Counted from the stretch's first letter, positions 8,617-17,543 are shown. The stretch: 50,439 nucleotides of DNA from SAT2750 sp964476375 (GCA_964476375.1 CAYYZW010000119.1:1-50439), one strand, 5' to 3'. Notes: generated by a model not told the origin, from the letters alone. Numbers and translations: made by a program.

Positions 8617-8654
8617 GGAAAACACGACAGCCCCTGTCGTGGATTGTGTTTTCC
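8617..8654 (-). promoter_or_regulatory. Terminator-like hairpin in the leader of the 7834-8592 gene
   Basis: A perfect 8-bp stem (cacgacag 8623-8630, ctgtcgtg 8634-8641, 3-base loop) is followed on the minus strand by TTTTCC. An outer pair, ggaaaacac (8617-8625) with gtgttttcc (8646-8654), overlaps the inner stem, so two pairings are possible. The element ends only about 25 bases before the ATG at 8592 and about 10 bases before its ribosome site. Unless transcription starts inside it, mRNA of that gene must cross it. It could be an attenuator, an mRNA-stability hairpin, or the terminator of the upstream nitrilase gene. Confidence 0.5.
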
Positions 8655-8815
8655 GAACGAGGAAGGGACTAACGCAACTGCCATGCCAAAAGTGTCCAGG
8701 AAAGAAAAAGAAGATGGACGTGCAGACGATTCAGGAAAAGTTTGAAGAACTTACAAGGATTCCCGGCGGCGCACGGACGAACCGTCTGCCGCATTGTGCC
8801 GAAGCAAAATCGGAC

Positions 8816-8836
8816 AGTGTGCAATAACAGCACACT
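8816..8836. other. Short inverted repeat between the nitrilase stop and the next gene
   Basis: The repeat is agtgtgc (8816-8822) and gcacact (8830-8836) with a 7-base loop, 30 bp past the nitrilase stop (8866). There is no proper T-tract on the minus strand (only gattttg a few bases on), so it is at best a weak terminator. The rest of 8655-8865 contains nothing I can name; a small plus-strand frame there has no ribosome site or recognisable protein. Confidence 0.3.
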
Positions 8837-8865
8837 CTTTTGGCCATCCAAGAAAAAGGGCGCAG

Positions 8866-10257
8866 CTATTTTTCCCGCCGGACAGGTTTGCGTGGTTCGG
8901 CTGGCAGGACCGGTCGGTGGCGTGAGATCTGGGATCGGAAGTCTCCCAGGCTCTGCCAGTGCAGGGGTTTGCCCAGGTCCACCTCGGCAATCGCCACGGT
9001 CCCCCACTCGGTGGACTGCGCCAGGGGCTTGCCATCATGGCCGTACACTGCCGAGATCATCCAGTTGGAGGAGACATCGGTATAGGTACTGCTGATCACG
9101 TAAACATGATTTTCACAGGCCCGGGCGGCACCCAGCATGGGGTTGCATCCCCAGACCGGCCAGGCAATCACCTCGGCACCCCGGTTGCTCAGTTCACGGG
9201 CGACCTCGGGAAAAAATCCGTCGTAACAGATCATCATGCCGACCTTGCCAAAACGGGTCTGGAAGACCGGGTATTCTGTCCCGGGTGTAATCCCGCCCTC
9301 GATTTCACCGCGTGGCAATGTCACCTTGCGGTACTTTCCCGCGACTTTTCCATCCGGCCCAATCAGCACCGAGACGTTGTAGACCAGGTGCCTGTCACGT
9401 TCCAGCAGGCCGGCCACGATATAGAGGTCATGTTTTTTTGCCAGGCTGCCGAAGTAGCGGGTGGAGGGGCCGGGAATCGATTCGGCACACTCGGCATACT
9501 TCTTGCCACTGCCAAAATAGGTGAGGGTCTCGGGCAGGACCACCAGGTCTGCTTTCTGCTTACCCGCCTCGGCAATCATCGGCTCAAACAGCTGGCATTT
9601 TTCGGCGGCTGTTGTCCCCTGCTGGGGTCGGTAATGCACGGTGGCCAGTCGTACGGTCCGCGGAGCAGGTGCCTGGGTCGCCTCCAGTCTTACCTCTGAC
9701 CATTCCACCTGGCCTGCCGCTGCCCAGCGGTAGGAGAGTTCCACGATCGCCTGCCGGGCGTCGGAGGGAACATGGTAAAGCCCGGAGATCCGGGTCCAGC
9801 CATTCTTCAGCATGGTCTCTTCCGAGGGGAACTCGGGTTCTGCTCGTGGGCGCTCTCCCGGTCGGTACGATGCAAAAGATGGCTCATCATGCTTGACTGC
9901 CTTGCCATCCTTGTCCCGCCAGAGAATTCGTGCGACGGCCGCGCGGCGGGGGATTTCAATTCCCGAGGTGCGGTAAAGGACGGTGAACTGGTGATACTCT
10001 CCTCCCTGGACCGGGTAAGTCCGTTCCCACCATCCGAACAGGCCCTCTCGTTCATCCGCCGTGATCACAAGGCTACCAGACTGGCCGGGGCCACCCTTGG
10101 GCAGGTAACGGAACGCCGGTCGGATCTCGTCACGGGGGGATTGCATCGACCAGCCGGAAGGTGCCGCAGCTGGTTTGTCAGCGGACACGGGGGTTGTGAT
10201 GATGAGTAGGCCGAGAGCCAGCAGGGTACGGAACGGGAAGAGCGCGTGATGATTCAT
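8866..10257 (-). CDS. Secreted carbon-nitrogen hydrolase (nitrilase superfamily) with N-terminal beta-sandwich
   Basis: The protein has 463 residues. A signal peptide (1-26) is followed at about 35-195 by a domain with strand-rich, Trp-rich sequence (GWWERTYPVQGG, WTRISGLYHVP, QVEWSEVRLEA) that resembles a carbohydrate-binding jelly roll. The C-N hydrolase domain spans about 200-455 with a complete catalytic triad: Glu243 (LVVLPETL), Lys311 (KYRKVTLPRGE) and Cys344 (MMICYDGFFPE). Such enzymes hydrolyse amides or carbamates; the substrate is unknown. Most nitrilase-family members are cytoplasmic, so the signal peptide plus binding-like module is notable. The start is the ATG at 10257, directly before the signal peptide; an upstream in-frame start would add 19 unrelated residues. 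Confidence 0.93.
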   Translation of the reverse strand: MNHHALFPFRTLLALGLLIITTPVSADKPAAAPSGWSMQSPRDEIRPAFRYLPKGGPGQSGSLVITADEREGLFGWWERTYPVQGGEYHQFTVLYRTSGIEIPRRAAVARILWRDKDGKAVKHDEPSFASYRPGERPRAEPEFPSEETMLKNGWTRISGLYHVPSDARQAIVELSYRWAAAGQVEWSEVRLEATQAPAPRTVRLATVHYRPQQGTTAAEKCQLFEPMIAEAGKQKADLVVLPETLTYFGSGKKYAECAESIPGPSTRYFGSLAKKHDLYIVAGLLERDRHLVYNVSVLIGPDGKVAGKYRKVTLPRGEIEGGITPGTEYPVFQTRFGKVGMMICYDGFFPEVARELSNRGAEVIAWPVWGCNPMLGAARACENHVYVISSTYTDVSSNWMISAVYGHDGKPLAQSTEWGTVAIAEVDLGKPLHWQSLGDFRSQISRHRPVLPAEPRKPVRREK

Positions 10258-10439
10258 GCCAGCGGCCTCGCGATAATGGTCTATAAAGCCGGGGGAAAGA
10301 GTGGCCCCTTCCACTCATCATAGCGTGCCGGGGCAGGGAATTGCCAATCTCCTCGAGCGGTGGATAACAACAGCATTGTCGGGCCGCTATCATGGGGTTT
10401 GGGAAAACCCATCCACGATCCAGTTACAAGGATTCCAGC

Positions 10440-12032
10440 ATGCATAGCTTCCATCCACCGGGGCAGACCAACCGCCGCTTATTTCTCGGGCAGGCCGGGG
10501 CACTTGTTGCCGGGGGTGTCCTTGCTTCGCCCCTGGCCGCACGGCAGCGCAGTCGAAAGGGAGATGCGGCGGTCGCGATCGGCAGCCGGCGCGAGCTGTT
10601 TCTGGACGATGCGCTGGTGGAGAGTACCCGGGGCAAGATTCACTTTCAGCTTCATCATCCAATTCCCCGTGAACAGGTAATTCACCACGACAGTCCCTGG
10701 GAAGGGACATCCTCGGGTTACCACACGGTCATCCAGGACGGGGATACCTACCGGCTCTACCACCGGGGACACAATTTTGACCTGGTCAACAACCAGATCC
10801 ATTTTACCAACAGCGAGGTTACCTGCTATGCGGAAAGCAGCGACGGCATTCACTGGGTGAAACCGGAGCTTGGACTCCATGAGCATGATGGCTCAAAGCA
10901 GAACAACATCATCTGGAAAGGTCCCGGCAGTCATAACTTCAGCCCCTTCCTGGACCAGCGGCCTGGATGTCCTGACAGCGAGCGGATGAAGGCCTTTGGT
11001 GGCCTCAAGCGAGACGGGGGCATGCTGTTGTTCAAATCGGCGGACGGCATCCACTGGGAAAAGGCCCACGACAAGGCGGTGATTACCAACGGGGCTTTTG
11101 ATTCTACCAATATTGGGTTCTGGGACCCCACGATCGAGAAGTACCGTGCCTACTGGCGTTATTTCACCGAGGGGGTCACCGAGGCGGATAACTGGAAACC
11201 AGCCGGGATCCGCGCGATTCGTACGGCTGTTTCGGATGACCTGATTACCTGGACAGATCATCAGGACCTGGTCTACACGGATTCACCGGACCAGCAGATG
11301 TACACCAACAACGTGATCCCTTATTTCCGCGCCCCGCATATCCTGCTTGGTTTTCCGATGCGGTATATCGAGCGAGGCTGGAGTCCGTCGATGCGTGCCC
11401 TGCCGGACCTGGAAAAACGCGAGTTGCGGGCTGCCGCCCATATCCGTTATGGAACCGCTCTGACCGAGACCCAGATCATGGCGAGCCGCGATGGTGTTGA
11501 GTTTCAACGCTGGAACGAGGCCTTCCTGCGTCCAGGAATCCAGCGACCGGATTCCTGGTACTACGCCCACAACGATGTCGCCTGGAACATGGTCACGACC
11601 CGCTCGTCACTCCCCGGGGCACCGGACGAGCTGTCCTTTTACGCCTCTTCAGGAAAGTGGCATGGGGAGGGATCCAGGCTTACCCGGCACACCCTGCGGC
11701 AGGACGGTTTCGTCTCGGCCAGCTCACCATTCTCAGGAGGGGAGCTTCTCACGCGACCTCTCACGTTTGAAGGCTCCCGGCTCGAGGTGAATTTCAGCAC
11801 ATCCGCTGCCGGTACGATCAAGGTCGAGCTTCAGAGCGCGACTGGTCGGCCGATCGACGGTTTCACGCTTGATGATGCGGATGAGACATTCGGCGACGAG
11901 CTTGACCGCACGGTCACCTGGAAGGGATCGCCTGATGTCTCCAGCCTGGCTGGCAGGGTGATCCGGTTGCGAGTGACCCTTAGCGACGCCGACCTTTATG
12001 CCTTCAAGTTCCAGGAAGGTCGCATGCCATGA
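10440..12032 (+). CDS. Tat-exported GH43/GH32-like beta-propeller protein
   Basis: The protein has 530 residues. A Tat leader (TNRRLFLGQAGALVAGGVL) is followed by a five-bladed-propeller-like region. Recurrent strand patterns such as SGYHTVIQDGDTYRLYHRG, AESSDGIHWVKPELGL and FKSADGIHWEKA are typical of GH32/GH43-related planctomycete proteins. The C-terminal part (about 400-530: SRLEVNFSTSAAGTIKVEL, then VIRLRVTLSDADLYAFKF) looks like a separate beta-sandwich. It may bind or cleave an oligosaccharide, but catalytic acids cannot be assigned by eye. The ATG at 10440 places the Tat motif at the N-terminus. It overlaps the next gene by 4 bases, so the two are translationally coupled. Confidence 0.9.
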   Translation: MHSFHPPGQTNRRLFLGQAGALVAGGVLASPLAARQRSRKGDAAVAIGSRRELFLDDALVESTRGKIHFQLHHPIPREQVIHHDSPWEGTSSGYHTVIQDGDTYRLYHRGHNFDLVNNQIHFTNSEVTCYAESSDGIHWVKPELGLHEHDGSKQNNIIWKGPGSHNFSPFLDQRPGCPDSERMKAFGGLKRDGGMLLFKSADGIHWEKAHDKAVITNGAFDSTNIGFWDPTIEKYRAYWRYFTEGVTEADNWKPAGIRAIRTAVSDDLITWTDHQDLVYTDSPDQQMYTNNVIPYFRAPHILLGFPMRYIERGWSPSMRALPDLEKRELRAAAHIRYGTALTETQIMASRDGVEFQRWNEAFLRPGIQRPDSWYYAHNDVAWNMVTTRSSLPGAPDELSFYASSGKWHGEGSRLTRHTLRQDGFVSASSPFSGGELLTRPLTFEGSRLEVNFSTSAAGTIKVELQSATGRPIDGFTLDDADETFGDELDRTVTWKGSPDVSSLAGRVIRLRVTLSDADLYAFKFQEGRMP

Positions 12033-13261
12033 TCGATCGCCGGCGGATGTTACAGACTGGGGCAGCCCTGGTGGCAGGTGGCAGCTTGTGCCTGGAAGAG
12101 ATGTTGCAGGCCGAGCAGGCGCGGGCGAACCCTGTCAAGATCACCGCGGTCAAGACCTACCTGCTCCAGGCCCAGCTGAAGCGGGCTTTTGGCGTCTCGA
12201 TCTCGGTTCCGCTGGACAAGACCCGAGGTACCCTTCTGGTCAAGATTGAAACCGATGCGGGAATTGTCGGCTGGGGAGAGACGGCACCGATCCTGGGCGC
12301 CCAGGGAGCGATCGTGGACCACCTGGCCGGCCGGCTGGTGGGTGAGAATCCTCTTCGTTATCGATACCTGTTACGGCAGCTCTGGGGGCGGGTCTTCCAT
12401 AATGCCCTGGCGGTGGGCGCACTGGAGATGGCGCTGAACGATGTCCGGGGGAAACTGCTTGGAAATCCGGTTGCCGAGCTGTTCGGTGGCCGGTTGCGTG
12501 ACAGGGTTCCTGTCTATGCCTCGGCAATGAACTACCTGGAAGGGGCCGAGCCGGAAGACCATTATCCAGAAGAAGCGGTTGCCCTGGTGGAGCAGGGGTA
12601 CCAGGCCCTGAAGATGCGACTGGGACGGTACCCGGTCCGCCGCGAGTCAAAAATTGCCGCCTCGGTCCGGGAGGCGGTTGGCCCCCAGGTCAGGCTGATG
12701 GCGGACGGGAACGCCGCTTACTCGATCAAGCCGGCCCTGGCGATGGGAGAGGCACTGCATGAACTGGATTTTGACTTCTGGGAAGAACCACTCCCCCAGG
12801 ACCCGGACTACGCGGCGTATGACGTGCTCCGCGAGAAACTGAAAATTCCCCTGGCCGGTGGCGAGGTGATCCCAGATCGCACAACGGCCAGGCGGCTGCT
12901 GGATCGTGGGGCCTTTGATATCATCCAGCCGGACATCAGCCTCTGTGGCGGGATCAGCGAGGTCCTTTTCATTGCGGAACTGGCGGGACTCTCCCAGGTG
13001 CAGATTGTTCCTCATTGCTGGGGTGGTGCCATCCTGATCGCGGGGACCATTCACTTGCTTTCCCTGCTGCCTGATCCTCACTGGGGGTTTCCCACGGATA
13101 CACCCCTGCTGGAACTGGATCGCTCGGAAAACCCGTGGCGAACGGAGATCACGGACCGATCCTTCGAGGTCGACCGCGATGGATTGATCGCCGTCCCCAC
13201 CCGTCCCGGGCTGGGAATCGAGGTGGATGAGAAGCGTGTGAAGAAATACCAGGTCGGGTGA
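12029..13261 (+). CDS. Enolase-superfamily protein (mandelate racemase/muconate lactonizing type) with Tat leader
   Basis: The protein has 410 residues. The barrel carries Lys195-x-Arg197 (LKMRLG), metal ligands Asp226 (LMADGNAAY), Glu252/253 (FWEEPLPQ) and Glu279 (LAGGEV), and the Asp302/His329 pair (IIQPDISLCGG, PHCWGG). It is therefore a complete MR-subgroup site, expected to abstract an alpha proton from a sugar acid. The N-terminus (DRRRMLQTGAALVAGGS) looks like a Tat signal, unusual for a superfamily that is normally cytoplasmic. The ATGA overlap with the propeller gene suggests one exported two-protein unit. Exact substrate unknown. It converges on the aldolase gene with a 9-bp gap. 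Confidence 0.92.
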   Translation: MIDRRRMLQTGAALVAGGSLCLEEMLQAEQARANPVKITAVKTYLLQAQLKRAFGVSISVPLDKTRGTLLVKIETDAGIVGWGETAPILGAQGAIVDHLAGRLVGENPLRYRYLLRQLWGRVFHNALAVGALEMALNDVRGKLLGNPVAELFGGRLRDRVPVYASAMNYLEGAEPEDHYPEEAVALVEQGYQALKMRLGRYPVRRESKIAASVREAVGPQVRLMADGNAAYSIKPALAMGEALHELDFDFWEEPLPQDPDYAAYDVLREKLKIPLAGGEVIPDRTTARRLLDRGAFDIIQPDISLCGGISEVLFIAELAGLSQVQIVPHCWGGAILIAGTIHLLSLLPDPHWGFPTDTPLLELDRSENPWRTEITDRSFEVDRDGLIAVPTRPGLGIEVDEKRVKKYQVG

Positions 13262-13270
13262 TCCGTCCTG

Positions 13271-14209
13271 TCAGGTCAGCGAGGGGACACCGATCTCGCT
13301 CAAGATCCCGCGCAGTTCCTCCCGCTCCTCGTCATGGAGGGACCGCGTCGGCAGGTGACAGGGGCCACCCGGACGGCCGCACAGTTCCAGGGCTGCCTTG
13401 ACCACCGGGCTCTCGGCACCCGTCCGTTTCCACATCTTGCCGCGAAAGGAACCCCAGGGCCAGTTGGCTCGCGTGATCTCGGCCTGGGCCGCCGGGTAGT
13501 CGCCGGCTTCGAGCAGTTTCCAGACAGCCACGTCGTGTTCCGGCCAGACGGTTGCCAGGTGGGTGATATAGCCAGTCCCTCCCAGCAGGTGGTTCATCAC
13601 CTGCAGGCCCTGGTTGTCGACGACTGCCATGCGGTCGGCAAAGTGGGAGATTCCACGCAGGTAGCCACCCCCGCCCCCGGGAGTTGACCATTTCAGTCCC
13701 AGGCAGCGGGGCAACTCGGCCAGCCGGTCGATCTGGTCAAGCGACATATCGTAACCTTCCCAGTAGGTGTTATAGAGCATGATCGCGGCCGAGCTGGTGG
13801 CCTCGTGGACGGCCTGGAAAAAACGCAGGCAGTCCTCGTCGGAGGACTCGTAGTAAAAACCAGGGCTCATCTGGATACCGTCGGCACCGATCTCCTCGGA
13901 CCAGCGGGCCATCTCGATGGAGACTGAGGGATTGGTGTCCTGGGCTCCCACCAGGACCGGGGTCTCGCCGCCTGCTGCCTCGACAATCGTCTTGCAGACG
14001 GCCTTTCGCTCATCCAGCGAGAGCATGGGGAAATCCCCACCTGCTCCGACTGCCAGCAGCACGCCGGATCCGCAGACAATGCCACGATCGACAACGTAAC
14101 GGACGTTCTCATGGATTGCATCATGATCCACGGTGAGATCCTCGTTGAGGTTGGTGATTACCGGGATCATTGGTCCGCGAAGCCGCTCTTTTGCCTTGGC
14201 GATGTCCAC
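13271..14209 (-). CDS. DHDPS/N-acetylneuraminate lyase family aldolase or dehydratase
   Basis: The protein has 312 residues and is a class I (Schiff-base) TIM-barrel aldolase family member. The catalytic lysine is Lys173 (LGLKWS) and the family tyrosine is Tyr146 (IMLYNTYWEGYD). The start is best placed at GTG 14209: AAGGAG lies about 8 bases upstream, and MDIAKAKERLRGPMIPVIT aligns with the usual beginning. In-frame ATGs further upstream add residues unlike the family. Members act on pyruvate-derived keto acids (2-keto-3-deoxy-sugar acids, N-acetylneuraminate, ketoglucarate dehydration). With enolase-type and MFS genes beside it, a keto-deoxy-sugar-acid substrate is plausible. The true lysA-pathway enzyme would be shorter and lack the Gly-rich STPGGGGG loop. 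Confidence 0.9.
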   Translation of the reverse strand: MDIAKAKERLRGPMIPVITNLNEDLTVDHDAIHENVRYVVDRGIVCGSGVLLAVGAGGDFPMLSLDERKAVCKTIVEAAGGETPVLVGAQDTNPSVSIEMARWSEEIGADGIQMSPGFYYESSDEDCLRFFQAVHEATSSAAIMLYNTYWEGYDMSLDQIDRLAELPRCLGLKWSTPGGGGGYLRGISHFADRMAVVDNQGLQVMNHLLGGTGYITHLATVWPEHDVAVWKLLEAGDYPAAQAEITRANWPWGSFRGKMWKRTGAESPVVKAALELCGRPGGPCHLPTRSLHDEEREELRGILSEIGVPSLT

Positions 14210-14283
14210 AAGATGCTCCTTCGAAAAAAGGTTATGCTGGTCAGGATTCCTGTTGGCACAGGATAGCATTTTCCTTGTCGCCG

Positions 14284-14311
14284 TTGAGTCTTTTTTGGAA
14301 ATACGGATACT
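14284..14311 (+). promoter_or_regulatory. Possible sigma-70-type promoter of the MFS transporter gene
   Basis: TTGAGT (14284-14289) and GATACT (14306-14311) are separated by 16 bases, ending 24 bases before the ATG at 14336. Each hexamer matches 4 of 6 consensus bases. It lies in the 126-bp divergent gap with the aldolase gene. The call is by eye and weak. Confidence 0.35.
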
Positions 14312-14335
14312 CACCGGTTCCCGCCGCTTGCCTGA

Positions 14336-15514
14336 ATGGTCATCCTCATGCTCTACCTGGTTGCCTGGTTAACCGACTTTGCGGCGATCATGTTCATTTT
14401 TGTCAGTACACGGGCCCTGGCGGAGGAGAAGGCAAGTATCCTCGCATTGGGAATACTGGGGGCCTGCTATGCATTCGCCTCCGGAGTGGCCAACACGGTT
14501 TCAGGCCGGCTGGCCGACCGGGTGGGGCGCAGGCCGGTCTCGCTGCTGGGAACAGCCCTTTTTTTCCTGGGCATGCTGGCCGCAGTCAACGCGTCAACGG
14601 GAAGCGTGGCTTTTTACGCCGCTTACATGGTGGTGGGGTGTTCGTTGGGTTTGATTTATCCACCGGTGATGGCCTGGCTGGGCCAGGACAGGGTGGGGAC
14701 GGCTGCCAGCCGGACGTACCTGTGCTTCTGCCTGGCCTTTAACCTGGGAATCGCCTGTGGCCAGCTCGGAGGGGGCTGGATGTTCGAGCAGCGTGGCTCC
14801 GCTTTCCCTGTCTATGTTGCCATGGGGCTTGTGGCAGTCAGTTTTGCCTGCTTGCTTTTCATGCGGGAAACGGAGCCTCGTCCATCCCCCGCTGTCGACC
14901 TGCCTGTGGATAGCTCGGTCTTTCCAGAACTGGCGCGGGCCTTTAGCCGGCTCAGCTGGATGGCCAATTTCAGTGGTATGTTCTCTATGAGTATTCTCTG
15001 GTTCCTGCTTCCCCACCTTTTTGTCCAGTTGAAGATACCTGCCGATTCCCACGGCCTGGTCCTGGCGGTTGGCCGCGGGGTGGTGATCATGACATTCGTC
15101 ACCATGCATTTTGTTCCCGGCTGGCGATACCGTTTTCGATACACGGCACTTTTTCACCTGCTGGGAATGCTGGGATTGTGCGGGATTCTCTGGGGCTCGA
15201 GCATCCTCGTACTGACTATCTCGGTATGTGTCTTTTCCATCCTGATGGGATACAACTATTTTTCCAGCCTCTTTTACAGCTCGACAGGAAACAGGAATGA
15301 ACGAAAGGGGCGTGCCTTTGGATGGAACGAGGCCTTCCTGGGATTCGGCGCCCTGGGAGGTTCGCTTCTTGGTGGCTGGATTGGCAGTGCGAACCTGAGA
15401 TCGCCCTACCTGCTGGCGGCGGTTGTCGTGGGGCTTTCCTTCAGCCTGCAGGGATTCGTTTACTGGAATCGTGTGCGACCGCTTCGGAAACAACTCTGGG
15501 TGCCAGGCGATTAG
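14336..15514 (+). CDS. MFS transporter
   Basis: This 392-residue, very hydrophobic protein has about 12 predicted membrane helices. The loop between helices 2 and 3 has the MFS signature A (GRLADRVGRRP, about residues 56-66), and a charged central loop (RETEPRPSPAVDLPVDSS) separates the two six-helix halves. No ribosome site is obvious before ATG 14336, and an ATG 9 bases downstream is possible. Adjacent sugar-acid genes suggest it carries a sugar or sugar acid across the inner membrane, but MFS substrate cannot be read from sequence. Confidence 0.9.
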   Translation: MVILMLYLVAWLTDFAAIMFIFVSTRALAEEKASILALGILGACYAFASGVANTVSGRLADRVGRRPVSLLGTALFFLGMLAAVNASTGSVAFYAAYMVVGCSLGLIYPPVMAWLGQDRVGTAASRTYLCFCLAFNLGIACGQLGGGWMFEQRGSAFPVYVAMGLVAVSFACLLFMRETEPRPSPAVDLPVDSSVFPELARAFSRLSWMANFSGMFSMSILWFLLPHLFVQLKIPADSHGLVLAVGRGVVIMTFVTMHFVPGWRYRFRYTALFHLLGMLGLCGILWGSSILVLTISVCVFSILMGYNYFSSLFYSSTGNRNERKGRAFGWNEAFLGFGALGGSLLGGWIGSANLRSPYLLAAVVVGLSFSLQGFVYWNRVRPLRKQLWVPGD

Positions 15515-15558
15515 AAGAAACGGCTGCCCGATGTTGTTTTTATGAATGAATCTGGCAC

Positions 15559-15564
15559 TATAAG
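15559..15564 (+). promoter_or_regulatory. Possible -10 box before the secreted propeller gene
   Basis: TATAAG (5 of 6) lies 33 bases before the ATG at 15598 in an 83-bp gap. A T-rich stretch (gttgttttt) lies 17-19 bases upstream, but no good -35 hexamer is present. Confidence 0.3.
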
Positions 15565-15597
15565 GGCCATTGACCTGCCTGACCCCGGAGCCCTGAC

Positions 15598-16401
15598 ATG
15601 ACCTGTTTCCGACGAGCCCTCAGCCTGCTGTTTCTCAGCCTGCTTGTCTCTTCAGCCCTTGCGGAAGAGACGCTTCCCGGATTCACGACAGTTCGCACCT
15701 TCCCGGCGCCCGAGGCACACCAGGGAGTGGCGGCCAGCCGGCAGCATGTGTTTGCCGTGACCAACCGGACCGTGGCACTTTACGACCGGCGGACAGGAAA
15801 GCGACTGGGTCTGAGCACGGGCGAGGCCATGCATCTGAACAGCGGTTTCGTCTGGAAGGGACGCGTGCTCTGCGCGCATTCGAACTACCCGCTTCAGCCG
15901 GAGAAGAGCGAGGTGAAGGTTTTTGACCCCGTGACCCTGGAACTGGCAACGCTGATCAATTTTGGTGACTACGGGGGGAGCCTGACATGGATTGTTCGTC
16001 GCCGTGGGCACTGGCTCTGTAATTTTGCCCGTTACGACGAGAACAACAGCGAGACGTTCCTGGTCGAATTTGATGCTGGTTTTAACGAGCTGCGCCGCTG
16101 GACCTATCCGCAGAGCGTGATCGGGAAACTTGGTAAGTACAGCCTGTCCGGTGGTGTCTGGTCCCGGGGAGAACTCCTGGTGACCGGCCATGATGACCCG
16201 GTCGCTTTTCGCGTCAGGATTCCTCGCCAGGGGACGGAGCTGGAGCAGGTGGGGAGTTACGCGGTGCCCTTTACCGGGCAGGGCTTTGCCGTCGACCCTG
16301 TCGGGAGCGGCCTGGTGGGGATCAGTCGTGCACGGCACGAGGTGATCTTTGCCGGGCGGGCGAGCAGGAAGCCGGGTTCAGGAGAAAGCCCGCCGCAGTA
16401 G
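15598..16401 (+). CDS. Secreted beta-propeller-like protein, unknown function
   Basis: The protein has 267 residues with a clear signal peptide (residues 1-22, LSLLFLSLLVSSALAE). The mature part has repeated strand-turn motifs (HVFAVTNRTVALYDRRTGKR, VKVFDPVTLELATL, GELLVTGHDD, RHEVIFAGR) that look like propeller blades tracking key-value features. I know no specific family name. The last 24 bases overlap the 3' end of the convergent isomerase-like gene, so the C-terminal residues ASRKPGSGESPPQ may be an extension of little functional weight. Confidence 0.82.
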   Translation: MTCFRRALSLLFLSLLVSSALAEETLPGFTTVRTFPAPEAHQGVAASRQHVFAVTNRTVALYDRRTGKRLGLSTGEAMHLNSGFVWKGRVLCAHSNYPLQPEKSEVKVFDPVTLELATLINFGDYGGSLTWIVRRRGHWLCNFARYDENNSETFLVEFDAGFNELRRWTYPQSVIGKLGKYSLSGGVWSRGELLVTGHDDPVAFRVRIPRQGTELEQVGSYAVPFTGQGFAVDPVGSGLVGISRARHEVIFAGRASRKPGSGESPPQ

Positions 16402-17334
16402 CTTGAGGCTCTTGGGGATCGCTGTCTGGTGGGCTTCCTCGCCCTCGAATTCCAGCGAGATGTAGCCGTTGTAGTTGACTTTCCTCAGGATCGAGGCGAT
16501 CCGCTGGTAGTCGATGTCCAGCGTGTACCAGGTACCCCCTCCAAAATAGGTCTTGGCCTGCACGTAAACGGTTCGGGGTGCCAGCATCTCGAACTGGCGG
16601 TACTGGTCCTCGAGGAAATTGCCGGTGTCGGCTGTGACCTGCAGCCAGGGAGAATCGATCGCCTTGACGATCCGCAGGACACCTTCCGCCGTGCGGCCCA
16701 GCCCCCAGTGGTTTTCTAGGCCCATCATCACGCCCAGCTCTTCTGCTTTCTTCAGGCATTTTTCGAAACTGTCGATCACCCAGCCAAAACCCTGGTCGTC
16801 GGTGTAGCCTTCCAGGCGGGGCTCGATTCCCTTGTTCTCCATCAGCTTGTTGAAGTCCCCGATTGTCCCCCAGCGGCCGGTGTTGACCCGGATGGTAGGG
16901 ATTCCCAGCTTGTAGGCAAGTTCCAGGCAGTGAAGCGTGTGGTCGATGTTCCGCTGCCGGACGGCCTCGTCCGGTGAGACGAAACCCTGGTGGGTGGAGA
17001 AACCACAGAGGTCCAGCCCGTTGACGAAGGCACGCCGCTTGAGCATCTGCAGGTAGGAATTGTCCTCGCGTGTCATCTGCACGTGGAGGATTTCCACGGC
17101 GTCGAAACCGGCCTCGGCGGCCAGGTCAATACAGTCCTCGATCGGCAGCTTCGTGTCCTTTCGATATCGCCAGTAGGAATAGGTGGAAACTGCGATCGGA
17201 TTTGGCTTGTGAGCCACCGGCTTTTTCTCGCGTCCTGCGAGCAGGGAAGGAGTGATGAGGCCTGCGGCAGCAAGGGCGGAGCCGGCCATGAACTGCCTGC
17301 GAGCGAGAGCATTTCTGTCAGATGGCGCTGGCAC
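16378..17334 (-). CDS. Tat-exported xylose-isomerase-like TIM barrel protein
   Basis: The protein has 318 residues. The sugar phosphate isomerase/epimerase (AP-endonuclease-2-like) barrel has metal-ligand strands AVEILHVQM, VMMGLENHWGL (Glu), VTADTGNF (Asp), TVYVQAKTYF and YISLEFEGEE (Glu). A Tat leader (LARRQFMAGSALAAAGLI) directs export, as in many planctomycete hydroxypyruvate-isomerase-like proteins. The start is a GTG at 17334 with GGAG about 10 bases upstream; no ATG precedes the leader in frame. Product chemistry is unknown. It is convergent with the propeller gene, with which it shares 24 bases. Confidence 0.9.
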   Translation of the reverse strand: MPAPSDRNALARRQFMAGSALAAAGLITPSLLAGREKKPVAHKPNPIAVSTYSYWRYRKDTKLPIEDCIDLAAEAGFDAVEILHVQMTREDNSYLQMLKRRAFVNGLDLCGFSTHQGFVSPDEAVRQRNIDHTLHCLELAYKLGIPTIRVNTGRWGTIGDFNKLMENKGIEPRLEGYTDDQGFGWVIDSFEKCLKKAEELGVMMGLENHWGLGRTAEGVLRIVKAIDSPWLQVTADTGNFLEDQYRQFEMLAPRTVYVQAKTYFGGGTWYTLDIDYQRIASILRKVNYNGYISLEFEGEEAHQTAIPKSLKLLRRAFS

Positions 17335-17543
17335 GTGATCGACTCCATGTGAGAAAGGAATGGGAGGCCAGTATTTTACCGCGAATTGTCATCATGTCCG
17401 ACTCCCGGCCGGCGGGAAAAAGGAAATCCCTGGCAGGTTCCGGCACGGACCCGGGTGGATACCTGCACCATTTTTTTTCGTTACACTTGCAGACAGTTGC
17501 TTTTATCAGCTTGCATCATGACCTTCTCCAGCTGAGGTGCCCC

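Noticed and set aside
8639..8827. 62-codon plus-strand frame in the gap before the nitrilase
   Set aside because: No ribosome site, no family, and it lies over the leader hairpin of the opposite gene.
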